Shown: positions 39,294-52,059, numbered from the stretch's first letter. The stretch is DNA of 64,000 bases from Prosapia bicincta (GCA_036971475.1 JBAIZL010000001.1:285931925-285995924), one strand, 5' to 3'. Translations and numbers: made by a program. Notes: a model not told the origin generated them from the sequence alone.

Positions 39294-39418
39294 ATTATAT
39301 TATATATATACAGTATATATATATACACATACGCTCACTTCCGCACACACATACACACACACAAACACACACACATTTCTCTCTCTCACACACACACCCA
39401 TATTATATATATATATAT
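39118..39418. repeat. Compound CA/TA microsatellite
   Basis: CA blocks flank a TA block (39237-39325), with short non-repeat interruptions. Confidence 0.96.
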
Positions 39419-40380
39419 AAAGCTTTACTTATGTAACTTTAAGCTTCAACTTATGTAACTGAATAACTTTATTTTTGTGGGCAATTAATTTTAATAAAGA
39501 AAAAATTGAATCCCTAAAAAGTATTCATTTTCAAAAGTAAATATATGATTAACTTGGTAATACTTTATACTGTTCATACAAAGTAGGTCTACATTAAACA
39601 CTGGCATATATTTTGAAAGTAAACCCTTTGGACAACATACTTAAAAACTCTACAACAAAAGTTTAAATACAGCAAATCACAACACTAATGGTAATACATA
39701 AAGCAATATTCTACCACGGAAACCTGTTGGATAATTGTGAATTAGAAAGCTCTGTGAATTAAAAAAATTAAAAAAGATACATATTGACCAATATTATATC
39801 CGAAAGGCAATTTCTAATATACAAAGTCTGACACGTAAGTTTTCATTTTCGTAGTATGTTATAAAGTATAGTGAAGTGGTGTGTGTTTTTATCAGGCTAG
39901 GGAATCTTAAATAATTTCCCTAATACCTAAATTACATAATTTATCCTAATTTACATTTTCAGATATCTTTGTTTTTATGTCCTTTATCATCGAGGATGAC
40001 AGAGTAAACCTCATTTGGTGAACATGTGAAGAATCTTGTTGATTAGAAGCTATTTACCTTGCAGTTAGACTGCAGGAGTTTTGACCCACACATAGTGTGA
40101 ACAAAATCTGGAGAGTCCGTTGAGGCTCCAGCTTCAACTACAATGAAAACATCTGCGTCCAGTTTATGAATGAGAGTCTAGAACTCTGTTCACTTTGCGT
40201 TATTAAGGCCGGCGTTCCAGAATAGTACGCGGAGCCCGTCGTTTAAGCCCTTACAAGGGCTGGCTTTGCGATGGCTACTTGATACCTTCGATTTGGTCAT
40301 CTCTAGAAGGATTTGGCAGAGATTCGTCGTAGCAGATTTAGCGTTACCCAGGGTGCACCACGTGGAGGCCTGCTACATTT
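39419..40380. other. AT-rich DNA, more GC-rich toward 40380
   Basis: No intact gene. 40190-40380 is probably a further decayed part of the retrotransposon whose RNase H domain follows, but all three plus frames are broken. GTTTTGACCCACACA at about 40078 also occurs in the unit of the 47-bp array 0.6 kb downstream. Confidence 0.4.
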
Positions 40381-40599
40381 ACACCCCACCAACGAGCTTT
40401 TTTCTTTATAGACTCCCAAGCCGCCATAATTGCAATAGCCGACAACTCTTCAACAGAATGTTCGAACATATTCCACTGCCGAGAAGCAATCTCACATCCT
40501 TTGCAAAATGAATGGTCAATTAGTCTTCAGTGGATCCCAAGTCACGTCGGCATCACAGGTAACGAAAGAGCAGACGACCTTGCAAAAATCAAGACGACC
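40381..40599 (+). pseudogene. Non-LTR retrotransposon RNase H domain fragment
   Basis: One plus frame gives FFFIDSQAAIIAIAD (from about 40399) and, 40 residues later, ISLQWIPSHVGITGNERAD and DLAK. This is the C-terminal half of an RNase H1-type domain as found in several animal LINE clades. The D of IDSQAAI and the final D of GNERAD correspond to catalytic acidic residues, and the H of WIPSHVG is the conserved histidine. RNase H in these elements removes the RNA strand during target-primed reverse transcription. Upstream, the same frame hits stops (about 40330-40340) and no reverse transcriptase is visible. Downstream the frame runs into a 47-bp tandem array. It is a relic, but this block shows no internal stop. 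Confidence 0.82.
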
Positions 40600-40856
40600 G
40601 ATCAAGTGTTATCAGTTATTCGGAGTTTTGACCCACACCTATATCTGATCAAGTGTTATCAGTTATTCGGAGTTTTGACCCACACCTACATCCGATCAAG
40701 TGTTATCAGTTATTCGGAGTTTTGACCCACACCTATATCTGATCAAGTGTTATCAGTTATTCAGAATTTTGACCCAGTACTACATCCGAAGTGTTATCAG
40801 TTATTCGGAGTTTTGACCCACACAAACATCTGATCAAGTGTTATCAGTTATTCGAT
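40600..40856. repeat. 47-bp tandem array, about 5.5 copies
   Basis: Unit starts GATCAAGTGTTATCAGTTAT and ends TTTTGACCCACACCTA plus a variable CATCC or TATCT. Units start at 40600, 40647, 40694, 40741, about 40787 and 40832. The fifth has a small deletion. The first unit overlaps the end of the RNase H reading frame. Confidence 0.93.
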
Positions 40857-40999
40857 AAGTTTTTGTCTTTTATTTTAATTTAAAGATATCGATTCTAAAA
40901 ATGTATTAATTTTTTTAGAAGTTTTACAAATTTTTACTTACTATAGTTTTCGTTTCATAAAAAAGTTTCTTTAAAATTTTCCTTCCGTACAGTTTCCAC

Positions 41000-41070
41000 T
41001 TTATTGCTGGAACCGATGGGATTCGAACTTCTACAGTGATATCACACTAATGCTACCTTGTTTTAAGAAA
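41000..41070 (-). mobile_element. Possible tRNA-related SINE fragment
   Basis: Minus strand shows GGTAGCATTAGTG (A-box-like) and, 26 nt later, AAGTTCGAATCCC (B box). The spacing is too short for a complete tRNA, and no acceptor stem can be drawn, so this is not a functional tRNA gene. Confidence 0.35.
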
Positions 41071-41939
41071 GAGTGTATCAGTCAGTGACATTATGTGACA
41101 ATACCCTTCATTGACGTCATCGTTCCAGTACCCCAGAAGTTAGTTAAAACACACTTTCATATTTCCAACAGGATGTATTTAACAGCCATTTCGTAGCTGC
41201 AGGATTTTGATTCTTCAAACTAATTGTGTACGTATTACGTGAATGTTCTCGGGAAAGGCAGTGGCAACAATTTACATTTTTACAATGTGGATTACGCTAA
41301 AACGTGGCCAGAATATGGTGGCAAAAGCCAGTATAATTATGAATATGTTTAGTATATAATTGTATAAACACAATAAATTATGTTACTGTTAAAAAGTATA
41401 AAACACTAATTTAGTAAAATACGCTTCATATCAGTGTAAATACAAAAATTCTTATCGAAGCCATTAAAACCTGGAAAGGAAAAATTGCGCATCATTTGTC
41501 AGTGAGTAAGTGACAGTGTTAAAGCACTGCAAGTAAGATGAATGGTTGTCTTGTACATACTTTAAAAACACTCTCTAACTAATTAGGCCGTTTGACTAAT
41601 GATGACAAGATACTCTTCATAACCTAATTGTTGAGCATTTCATGATCACGAGTTAAAACGTCTTGTAACAAATCCGTTCATGAACAAATCAAAATATTTA
41701 TAAACTTATCACCGCAAAAAATTCTGTTTTTGGGTAACGAGTAGCTAGGGTGAAATTTGGACAACACGATGGGACCGGGAGTTTATTTACTCCCACAAGG
41801 CAAAATTTTAAAAGTTAATTGTCATCTGCTGCCCTTCAAATCCTTACAATTAAACACATGTTGGGAAAAAACGTAAATTAAACTGGTTCCTATTCATGTC
41901 TATATAAGCCGAACTGCGTATTGTATAAATGAGAAAACG

Positions 41940-42025
41940 CGTTATCTAGTCAAAGATATTTGTTTTAATAACACAACGTTTCGACAACTAGTTCGTTGCC
42001 CTTATCAAGTGTGTTGTCACAAAGG
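41940..42025 (-). mobile_element. Penelope-like tail with hammerhead-like fold, third type
   Basis: Minus strand: AACACACTTGATAAG, GGCAAC-GAACUA-GUUGUC (6-bp stem with one G-U), then GAAACGUUGUGUU. UGUGUU after the palindromic ACGU pairs perfectly with AACACA just before CUUGAUAAG, giving a 6-bp stem I. The box CUUGAUAAG differs from CUGANGA by an inserted base, so it is hammerhead-like rather than canonical. TTGATAAGGGCAACG...GAAACGTTG is a familiar Penelope-like end pattern. Confidence 0.5.
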
Positions 42026-43059
42026 CCTTACAACTAACATTGAAATGTGTGATGTGAGGAGGAAAAACTTGAAACCCTTTCCTTACACTTCTCTAAGAAC
42101 TTCCTTTGAGCTATAACTCTACTTTTTTTTATAGCACAGGTGGATTGATAAGGGCTTGCTGCTACTTTGATAGTTTGTTACTAATTTCCGAAATGTAGTA
42201 TTATTAAAATAAATATCTTTGAATCGATTATCAACCTATTTATTTGATACTTAAATCTGTTCTTACTTTAAACACTTTTCAAATTTAGTACTTAATGAAC
42301 ATTAGCTTCAAGGTCATGTACATAATGAAATTTATTTTGAAAATCAGGTTAAAAGCGTGCTAGGTGATGGAAATTTGGATTAAACTGAAACGATGGAGTT
42401 TCGTTCTCACAAAATACAATTCTATAAAATATTTCAAGTCTGCTATGAGATGTTCTCGAAAGTTCATTAAAATCTTCCTATTTCATTCTAACGGATAGAA
42501 GTCATAGTTCATTTAGGCGCTATTCAAATATGCGGGATTCCCAAACGAGGTAATAGTCATTGAATATTTTAACAGGTATTCTACACATATATCCTATTAA
42601 CAGCTCTCAGTTTACTATAAACCCTTTTATACGAAATCTTCATTTAAGTTTTGGCATTTGAAATTAGTTTATGTGAGTATGAAATTTATGTAAATTTTAT
42701 TTGCCCGCAATTTAAAAAAAATATAACAGAAATAACCCTCCTCAATGTAATTTTGAACCCCCAAATTCATCTCTGCATCCCTGTCATGGTATATAGTATT
42801 TATAAACAGTGATTTAGTTTTCGACCCCAACTCAAAAAACAATATTTTCTAAACAATTCATTAACAAAACTTTAAATATTTGAACTAAATTTTTATTGGT
42901 CTTACAAAGAGATATAACATAGTTATTTCTAAAAATGTTCAATATCAAATTTCGTATGCAGATAAAGCCGTCCATCAAGTTCGTAATACCTGCGATTAGA
43001 TATCGAATCGAATTTAACCACTTGGTGCACAGAGATTACTCTTATAATTATAGAGTTAT
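42026..43059. other. AT-rich unique sequence
   Basis: No gene or repeat recognised. Confidence 0.45.
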
Positions 43060-43560
43060 TAAGTGCATAAATAACCGCTAGGGTCGCTGCTGTAGCCTAC
43101 ATAGTATCTGCAATTCCGATCAAATAAACATCAGCAATTAGTTACAAGAAGACCGACTTAATAACTTACGGCGTCACGCCCAGCGTCCATGTGATACCTC
43201 CGACGAATTAACAAAATTAACTTATGTCTATTTTTCATATTAAGATTCCTAATCACAAATTGATAATTCGATCGTGATCTTTTTTTGCTGCAGCTCGGTA
43301 ATGAGCGGGCCACTAGATCGTTCCAAAAACATCGGCGTCATTGTTGTGTGTTTTATTGCGGAAGATACGTGTTATTATCAACGCATAAACAAGGCTTATC
43401 ACAATCGATAGGATTAATTACATCCAATGTGTTCGAGTGATTATATCGATATGTTTAAAGAAGCTGATTCGTGCGCGCGTAGGCTGGTAATGACTTGGGT
43501 TTTGAGGCGGCCTAGCGTTTGGTTCGGTTACTGTACGAATGGTTTATTCTCCCCCACGCA
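43060..43560. other. Complex non-coding island, possible regulatory DNA
   Basis: This 500-bp block has no simple repeat and no useful open frame, and is clearly richer in G and C than its surroundings. It holds several transcription-factor-like words: CAATTAG (about 43135), ATCGATAGGATTAATTA (43403-43419), TTTATTGC and TATATCGATATG. Such clusters are typical of conserved developmental enhancers, but conservation cannot be tested here. Confidence 0.25.
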
Positions 43561-43879
43561 ATTCTTTTGTTATATTGGACCCTGAGTGTCGGTGAATACA
43601 TTTTGTAAGAGTATAGCTTTAAAGTCAACATATTTTATTATTTTCATTTTAATAATCTTAATATGACAAACTCCTTAGGATGACAATCTTTCTTTAAAAA
43701 TAGGCACAGAAAAATAACTTCTAAATATATTATTTTTTTTTACAATAATACTCAAATATAAACATTATTTTCAATGTAAATACTTGTTTTTCTATATTCT
43801 GTGTTTCTTTTAAAGATCTTATTTCAGTATATATAATATCGGTTTTATAGTGTCTGCCGTCCCTGGTCGATTTCTAAAC

Positions 43880-44094
43880 TTTATTTCCATGCTTCCTTAT
43901 TGTAGCAGTATCCCACCGATAAGTTCCTTTCACGTATGGATTTGTTGATGGTTTCTCCCTATGTTAGTCTGGATCTTCCCTTTCTTTCGCTTCGGTAGCG
44001 TCCATTCCAAAGCATCTTTCTGTAATCTTCCATTCGACATCCTCTTTACGTGTCCGAAACATATCAGCTGTCTCCTCTGAATCTCCTATTCGAC
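43880..44094 (-). pseudogene. LINE ORF2 C-terminal fragment
   Basis: Minus-strand reading from 44094 gives IQRRQLICFGHVKRM, then SNGRLQKDALEW and LPKRKKGK, a good match to the FGHVxRM...RLPKxALEW...RRxRGRPxxxW pattern at the end of many animal endonuclease/reverse-transcriptase ORFs. Stops occur before it, after IHT and again near the end. No reverse transcriptase core is present on its 5' side (44100-45000). A dead, 5'-truncated copy. Confidence 0.72.
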
Positions 44095-46124
44095 TGTCTC
44101 CTTCCTCTATACCATGTCTCTTGTGGTTTTTTCATTTTTCTTATATTCTCATGATCTTCTAAGAGCTCTTGTCTGCTTGAGATATTACCCACGTTTTTGC
44201 CCGGTATGTCAAGAGACTCTTTACTACGTTGCTATATACAGTATATCTAAAATGTTATATTGTTTTTTCCATCCTCTAGTTATTGCCTCATTTTCCCATA
44301 TTCAAATCACATATTTCATTAACATATTTAATAACATATTGTTTTTCCCACCTTCATATATCCAAAACACAATTACAAGCTAAATTTTCAACACAGAAAA
44401 AATACATATTTTATTTATTTAATCTACATTTTCCAACCTCATAGGAAAAGTCACAGCCTTTTTTTTCTACACGGTTATCCGGGCAACGGGTAGGTCCGAA
44501 TGTTTCCTTTGGTTGAGCTAGGTTTACTCGATTCCAACCTGTCCACTCAATGCCATAATTTTCTTCAAAAATACCTTTCTAATTTAACTCTACAATAAAC
44601 TGGCACAATTAATGGAGTAGTAAAATGTTTGAATTAACTGCTAAAGCGTAACCTACGTAGATAAAAATGTCTTTCCCTTATTCACACCCCAATCATTCGT
44701 AAAATTACCCTAGTCATCATTAAAAATATTGAAATTACTATGATTAATTAAAATTTACTCATAGGTAATACTTCAAAGCAATAAAGTGCAATAAAGAAAA
44801 TCAAATATTAAAAAAACTTTGTATTCGACAATATAAATTATCAATTAATATAATCAATTGTGACTATTCATAAATTATGGGGTGCCGTAAATTAATTATG
44901 TATTGTATATATTTATATAAAACATTTATGAAAATATATCGGAAATTCATTTAAAATTGATTTAAATATAACCTAAAAGCAACCTCTAAGAGAAGATAAA
45001 AATAGCTCCTATCGTTAACCGTCTCCATTATAAACGTGGTGTTTTACATTCGTTTTAATTCGTTCGCTTACTGAAATCTGCTGGAAAAAGTGTTTCAAAA
45101 TTTTCTATTATGACGTCAAATGGGTAGTTCTAATTTCGTAAAATTCTACTAGATCCTGAATTCAAATTCTGCAAACATCATACTATATAACCATTATAAA
45201 CGGATTAAAAACACCGCGGCCTGGAAAAACAAACGTTAATCTTGCAAATTATCTGTAATGTGCTCTAGCAGTGTGCACTTTCTATTAGACTATCTCGCCA
45301 TTTTATCTTCTGCAGAACTCTTTGCAACTCTGTTTTGCAGATTACGTAGTAGCAGCAGCTATAAAGATTATGTTCATTATTTCTCCATGGCCGTAAAAGA
45401 TGACCAGTTGGTTTAGCCACGCCTAGTTAATGAAGCCATTTATTAATTTTACCTCCCTTCGTATATTTCTTTTTCGTTCATTCGTTCCACTGTTACGTCG
45501 TTAGGTCAAAGCTAACCCTATTAAATATTCTTTTCCTTTTTTACGTCGTGAATTTACAACCTAGATACGGGTTTTACAACCTATGCATCCTGCATAACAG
45601 AATAAGTTTAGAACCGTAAATTATCGGTAAATCAATGATTCTTTTATTTAAAGAGCTACATCTTAATTACTCCAAAATACATAATGAATTTCTGTAATAA
45701 AAAACCATCAGATTTCCGAAGTCTACAGATTTTTGCTGAAGATTTCTGAAACGCATCACAGCGCTTATAATCCAGTCGGTTAACGCTAACAAGTGTTTTC
45801 GTCTTCACTTGAAGGTTGTTTAAAGGTTATATTTAAATAATTTATAAATAAATTTTGTAGCCCTTAAATTGAGAAATGTTATTGAGAAATATATGTTAAA
45901 TTTACGACAGTTTAACATTTATCACAAATTATTAAATAATATAATCACGTATTTTTTATACGGTTATAAAACGGTTCTTGTTACTCACAGGTTATGTGCT
46001 TTCTTTATTAAACGTTATTGCTTTAAAGTATTAATTATAAGTAAATCTTAACACAAAAATTTTATTTTTTTACAAATGATTTTGGATTTTGGCCTTATTT
46101 GTTGACTTGAGAAATTGTTGACAC
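44095..46124. other. AT-rich DNA without recognised genes
   Basis: The open frames at 44114-44383 and 45869-46051 have AT-driven composition and no domain. 45690-45755 contains a short local repetition of GATTTC-TGAA type. Confidence 0.45.
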
Positions 46125-46125
46125 T

Positions 46126-46454
<329 letters not shown>

Positions 46455-49400
46455 TTACACCCATACATTTTATGTATGTGTTTAATAATTTTATTATTAC
46501 TTTTTTGGTCTAATACTTAAATATCATATCTGCAATAAACAAGAACAAAAGGATAACATTATTATGTTCTTGATTAAGCGCCTCTAGGGGCAGCAAATCT
46601 TTATATTTTTCTATGTAATACGGTAAACCCATATATTTATATTCCCCTTTTTTCCACTTCGTCCCCGCAATTCTAGTTATTCTAAATAACGTATTCTATG
46701 GAAAGCATGTACTCATGTCTGTTATCTTCCAATATTATCTTTGTCTATATTATGGATATTGTTTGAAACCCTGTTCCAACGTGAAATTATACTGTCAGCA
46801 ATCCTTTAAAACACCAATAATACTATTGCATTTACCTTAATTAAGTTTTGTTTTTTTAAATAATAAAAATACATAATTCACAATAAATAAAAAAAACATA
46901 AAACAAAATAACGAAAATAATTTTGTTTGTAGGTGAAGGTCAGCAACCTTTATCTATCCTTGGACGATAAAAGAGGACTGTGAATATAGGTAGGAGGTAA
47001 GGACATAAAGTGCTTGGGTTAGGATATGGGAACATTGCATAACCTTCCTTTTCCTGTCGCATATTTGAATGGAACCCATTCTCAATCTGGGTCATAAAGA
47101 ACTGTCTAAGTTTTGCAAATAATTGGAGGAAGGAGTATAAAGAAAAACAGATAGGTTAAGACTGAAGGAAGGAAATAGGAATCCACTGATAGTGGAAGAT
47201 TGGAAATTAATCGTCATATTGTGGTCAGGGTAGGTTACCTACGAGCGCCTTACTTTTAAGTATTAAACATTTTCTTTTAAAATTTTGTTATCTCTTACTT
47301 ATGGTTACTTAATGAAATAAAAATAGATTTTTTCATACACCTTTTAGAATTTTCTATTGCTCAACTTGTAACACACTTTAGACGGTGTTTCATATTAAAT
47401 TAGCAATTTCAGAAAATAAACGAGAATAGATTCAAAATTGTAATAATATATGACTATGTAAAAAAATTGTTATGTATGAGAAATATTTTAATGAGATCTC
47501 TGGCTAATAGTGACATCTAACGAGAAAAGATTAAAACAAGTAATCAAGCTAGGGATGCGCCCCCCGGATGCGCGATAGGTAGGAAGGTTGCACGCAACTA
47601 ATATATCTCTCTCATTTGGCCAAGATGTAAAAGGGAACGGACGTCTCCAAAGAGCAAGAAAATTTATTTGTTTTTTTTTTTATTTTAATTAATGTAAAGT
47701 TTTATTTTCGTATAATCATGGCTTAGAACACGGCGTACGATACCAGGTACCAGATGGGACGCTGACTTATTGATGGCATTTCCCGAGCCTTTTCCACGAG
47801 GATGATACAAGGCTTTTACCGAGACTTTCCACGAGGAGGAAGCGAGGTTACGACATGTGAATATAGATAAGTGGGTGATTTAAAACTTTAAAACTTTATT
47901 TCAAAATTTAAAATGTTTCACAGCAGAATTCTAATTAATGAACATTGAAATTTTCAACTAATAAGCTTAACTGTAATTACGCATCTTTTGGTGCCATTAT
48001 GTTCACTTTGAATTATTAAATTTGATTATATAAAAAGGCAAGTAAACTCGAGAACATGTTCATTTTCAGCCATTGATTGATTAATTAATTGATAGATTGC
48101 TATCCTTAAAAATTCATAAGTAGAATATAAAATGTTCCATAATCCGTAACTGAGTGTTAAAAAAATATGTGTCATGATTATAATTTATTTTATTTGTCTT
48201 TCTTAAAATAAAAGATTGTAATTTGCTTTAATTGAATTTAAAAGAGTAATTATTTTACCAGCGCACAATTCCTTGCATTTCAGATTAACAAGCCTTAAGA
48301 ATTTATGTAATAATAATATTCTGCTAATTTAAATGATTTAACTTGGTAATTTAAAATATTTTAATGTAACGGAGTTATACCTTCAATTGCGTTACAGACA
48401 GACGTCTTTGTTACGCCTGAACTGTAAGCTAGAAGTGAAAATCAAATTTTTAAGAATTAAAACTAAATAATATTCGATTTGTTAAATTATATACCGTTAC
48501 AAACTTTCTATAAAAATCCTACCTCCAATTGTTGTTATCCAGTTCTAATAGACCAATAATAAATTATTAATTGATCACCAAGGCAAAAATTTAAACACCT
48601 TATAAAAAACTTGTTTTATGAAGACAGATTAAGTTTACCACGGATTCATTGTGCTCTTATCAAGACGACAATATAAGGAGGTACTTGATTCCGCTACTTT
48701 ATGGCCAACCGTACGTCGAGCGACGTCTAAATCCGGAGCAGCACGTAGCTCTAATTACAGAATGTAATCTAATACACAAGATTATATTTCATGTCTCAGT
48801 CGAGAGAGATGAACTACGTGTGAGAAGAGCGCTATACAGGAGGCATTTTCTTAATCTTGTAATCAGTACAAAGGTGTACATGGCGGAATATCAAGAGGGC
48901 TGTTGCTGTGGTTCTTATCTGATCAGTTGTTTCCGTAGTGTGTGGTCACGGTTTTACGTAGAACAGTTAAAATTCCTTTTTAATTAATTGACCCATGGCA
49001 ATTTCAAGAGGAAACGTATAATGAAGCATAATGTGTGATGTTTGAAGTTTACATTTAATAATATTTGTATTGTTTCATATGCATATGTTTATTTTAAAGT
49101 TGGTTTCTTGTAAAGTTCTTAGTAAAGTTTTAATATTTAATAGATTTGTTCAACTGCATAGGAGTTAAGTTATGAAATTGATTATGTAAAACATTCGACA
49201 TAAGAAAATTGTTTTATTTAGATGTTATTAAGAATGATTTATATTATATAGTAGCTCTGTTCATGTTAGCTATATAATTTCCCCCTATAAATAATGTAAG
49301 AAGATTCCGCAAAAAGAACTACTTTCTTTTAATTTTAATTAACAAAAACAACTTTAAAATGGGCAAATAACATTATTAATTTACAAAACCAATTGTTTAG

Positions 49401-50500
49401 TGATATTGCAAAGTCGTATTAAACAAATGTTTCCATTCCATTTACTTCTCATTATTCGTATAAATAATCTAGGACTGAACACAGCTTCTAATGGAGAAAA
49501 ACAGGATAAAAAGAGTGTACAAATGTAGGTGTGTACATCAAAAACAAAATATAAAATTTTGAGTACTAAAACGGAAAAACAGTTGTTTAATACTGATTCG
49601 ATACGCGGCAGGATCCATAGCGTTAAGAGAATTGACTAAAACTCATAACATCAACAAAGGAGAAATAAAATCTGTTGCATTGTTTTCGGGGACGTGTAAA
49701 TGACTTGGAAATTAACCGAAACACTCACACTGTCACAGACGTCACTCATGTGAGACAGAAATTAAATAGATAACTACACAGAAAGAACGAAGATAGACCT
49801 AAGACATATATTCATCATAGTGAGCATTAGTTAACTGACTAGATGGAATATGAACTGGTAAACCGCAAGCGACTAAAAATCAACAAAGACCAAACAAAAA
49901 CCTGAAATAAACAAAATAATATTACAGATAAAAATGGATGAAAAACAAGACGAAATTAAAAAGAAAAGAACATAGTAACATTTTTATGGAATATTGGAAA
50001 AGTAAGAAAAATACAGAAACAAGTGAAAACACGTTACGTTGTAAATACAAATAGTCTAAAATGTACAAGAAAGTAAACGGATATTTCCTCCTAAAGTATT
50101 TATTAAAACCTCATTTCTACAGATTCCATCTTGCAGGTATGATTTTTTTAAATGAAAACCCTGTTTACTACAGGAAGACTACTTCAATCCAGTTTCAGAC
50201 ATAAACGTTGGAATACTCAAAGTAGAAGAATTACTTCAATGAAACAAGACAGGTGCAAGGCATTTTACTAATGTAATTTGCAAGCAAAATTTTACGTTTT
50301 ACACTTAAATGTTTGATGTGAAACGTGTAAGTTTTTCAATTTAAATGTAAAGCACAATGTTAATTAAACGTTTTAAAGAAAATGGTAGTTTAAAAACAAA
50401 ATTAATTATTAAAGAACCTTGCTACTAGCAAATAGAAAAGGGTAACTTTTCTACAAACATTTAAAGTAGATATCCGAACGGTAAATATTAAAAGAGTTTA
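46455..50500. other. Long unique AT-rich stretch with two small islands
   Basis: No gene that I can support. 47540-47860 and 48640-48990 are more balanced in composition. The second has a plus-strand 112-codon frame (48649-48987) with mixed, non-repetitive composition, but no domain, homologue or splice context that I recognise, so it is not called as a gene. 47780-47845 has an internal imperfect duplication around CCACGAGGA. Confidence 0.4.
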
Positions 50501-50514
50501 CTCAAAGTCTCACA

Positions 50515-50640
50515 ACACACTGGCTAGATTCATCTTTATCAGTGGTTGGCTAGCCATCAGAGTGTTAGCCAGTCACTGATGAGGGCTACATCGTCGTAAA
50601 AACTAATTTATGCTAATAAACTATTGTGTAGTGAGATTTT
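50515..50640. mobile_element. Imperfect foldback with hammerhead-like box
   Basis: TCATCTTTATCAGTGGTTGG (about 50530) and AGCCAGTCACTGATGAGGGC (about 50569) are imperfect reverse complements. On the plus strand CUGAUGA is followed by GGC-UACAUC-GUC and GUAAAA, where GAAA would be expected. I read it as a decayed Penelope-like tail pair. Confidence 0.4.
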
Positions 50641-51034
50641 GAATTAACTATTTTAATATTTACAGTTGTGAATTGTTCTCACTAGTTAGACCTAAATCAA
50701 CTTAATAGATATCAGAACATTTTTCTGCTAAATTATTTGTTTAAGAACTGATGTTGATGTCAGATTCTTTTTTAGAATTAGTCAGATTAGTTTTAGATAA
50801 AGGTGTACGTATAGTATTAAAATTTAAATGTTAAACAATCTTGTAAACGAAAACTTTATTACTAAGAGAAAGTTTGTAATTTAGAAAAATAATAATTTTT
50901 AAAAAAATGTCTAAAGAATTGTGATGATCAAACTATAAATATTTTAATTCATAATAGATTGTCTTTTGTCAATTCCTTTTATTATTTCACACTCTCCTTT
51001 TAATATTTTGTTCAAATTTTCATTCGTTTATTAA

Positions 51035-51120
51035 ATATTTTTATTTATTCATTCCAGTTCAAATAAATTTGTTAAATCTTGTATGTAGTTTATAGATACC
51101 ATCAGATTAATAAATTCGTT
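51035..51120 (-). repeat. Fragment of dispersed repeat family A
   Basis: CAGTTCAAATAAATTTGTT and the following TGTA-TAGT block match the 5240-5290 and 37925-37970 segments. Weak, based on short blocks. Confidence 0.35.
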
Positions 51121-51410
51121 AATTACTTCTTTTTATTAAAATGCAATACAAGGATAGTTTACTTGGAGATTGAGCCATTGTTGACGCTGTGGCCAGTACC
51201 GAGGGGTGAACTTGTTCACCAGTTCGTGGCGTCTCCTGGCGAATGATCGAGATAGGATATACTTTAACAACGCGCTGACTACAATATATAGGGTATATAA
51301 ACACTGCGTAATGGTAGGCTATAAAATACTTTGAATCACCAGTTCAGTTAGACTATTATAATGGTATGATATGCCAGTAAGGGATTTTTTGGTTATGCCG
51401 ATATATATAT

Positions 51411-51563
51411 AAAGAACTAAGTCAAAATACAAATACAAGAATTATAATTGAATTTACAATTCAAAGCTTTTCGTTGGCTAACAACTTTATAATTATTACA
51501 AATTATAATTCTTGTATTTGTATTTTGACTTTGTTCTTTATTAATACACAAGAATACATATTG

Positions 51564-51565
<2 letters not shown>
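51411..51565. mobile_element. Penelope-like inverted pair (foldback 4), core deleted
   Basis: 39-bp outer arms 51411-51449 and 51501-51539 are reverse complements with about one mismatch. On the left arm (minus strand) GAAA, palindromic AAGCTT and half of stem II remain (51464-51482), but the CUGAUGA box is gone. The right arm has no core. TTGCGA then (TA)n ends the right side. Confidence 0.65.

Positions 51566-51617
<52 letters not shown>
51566..51617. repeat. (TA)n
   Basis: Separates foldbacks 4 and 5. Confidence 0.96.
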
Positions 51618-51621
<4 letters not shown>

Positions 51622-51734
51622 AATAAAAGTCTAAATACAAATACAAGAATTATAATTGAATTGTAAATTCAATTATAATTCTTGTATTTGTATTTAGACT
51701 TTTGTTCTTTATTAATACACAAGAAAACATACTG

Positions 51735-51737
<3 letters not shown>
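51618..51737. mobile_element. Penelope-like inverted pair (foldback 5), minimal
   Basis: 45-bp arms 51618-51662 and 51666-51710 face each other across only 3 bp, with no hammerhead core. The right arm continues with TTAATACACAAGAAAACAT and TGCGA into (TA)n (51738-51786). It is the most reduced form of the family 1 foldback. Confidence 0.68.

Positions 51738-51786
<49 letters not shown>
51738..51786. repeat. (TA)n
   Basis: Right boundary of foldback 5. Confidence 0.96.
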
Positions 51787-51788
<2 letters not shown>

Positions 51789-52059
51789 TATGACAATATG
51801 ATACTTATCATAAATAGCCAGTATCATAAATAGTCACTATAGTCCATGTAAGGAGTAAGAGACGTTGGCCCTATCTTCATTCTTATTAATCCTAACAACA
51901 AGGAAATTATTACGTAAGAAGCAAAATAACTATATACTTTGGCTATGAATTTGCATGTTGTGAATGTAAACCTTTTAGAAACACCAGCTATTTCCAGATG
52001 ATAACGGTAACGTACACAAAGGGGGACGACCTGAATGACGAAGTGGACTATAAGGAACA

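Noticed and set aside
41000..41070. tRNA gene on the minus strand
   Set aside because: A and B box words are present, but spacing is too short and no acceptor or anticodon stem can be drawn.
45730..45760. CTGAAGATTTCTGAAACGC as hammerhead
   Set aside because: Only five bases lie between the boxes, so no stem II is possible; local GATTTC repetition explains it.
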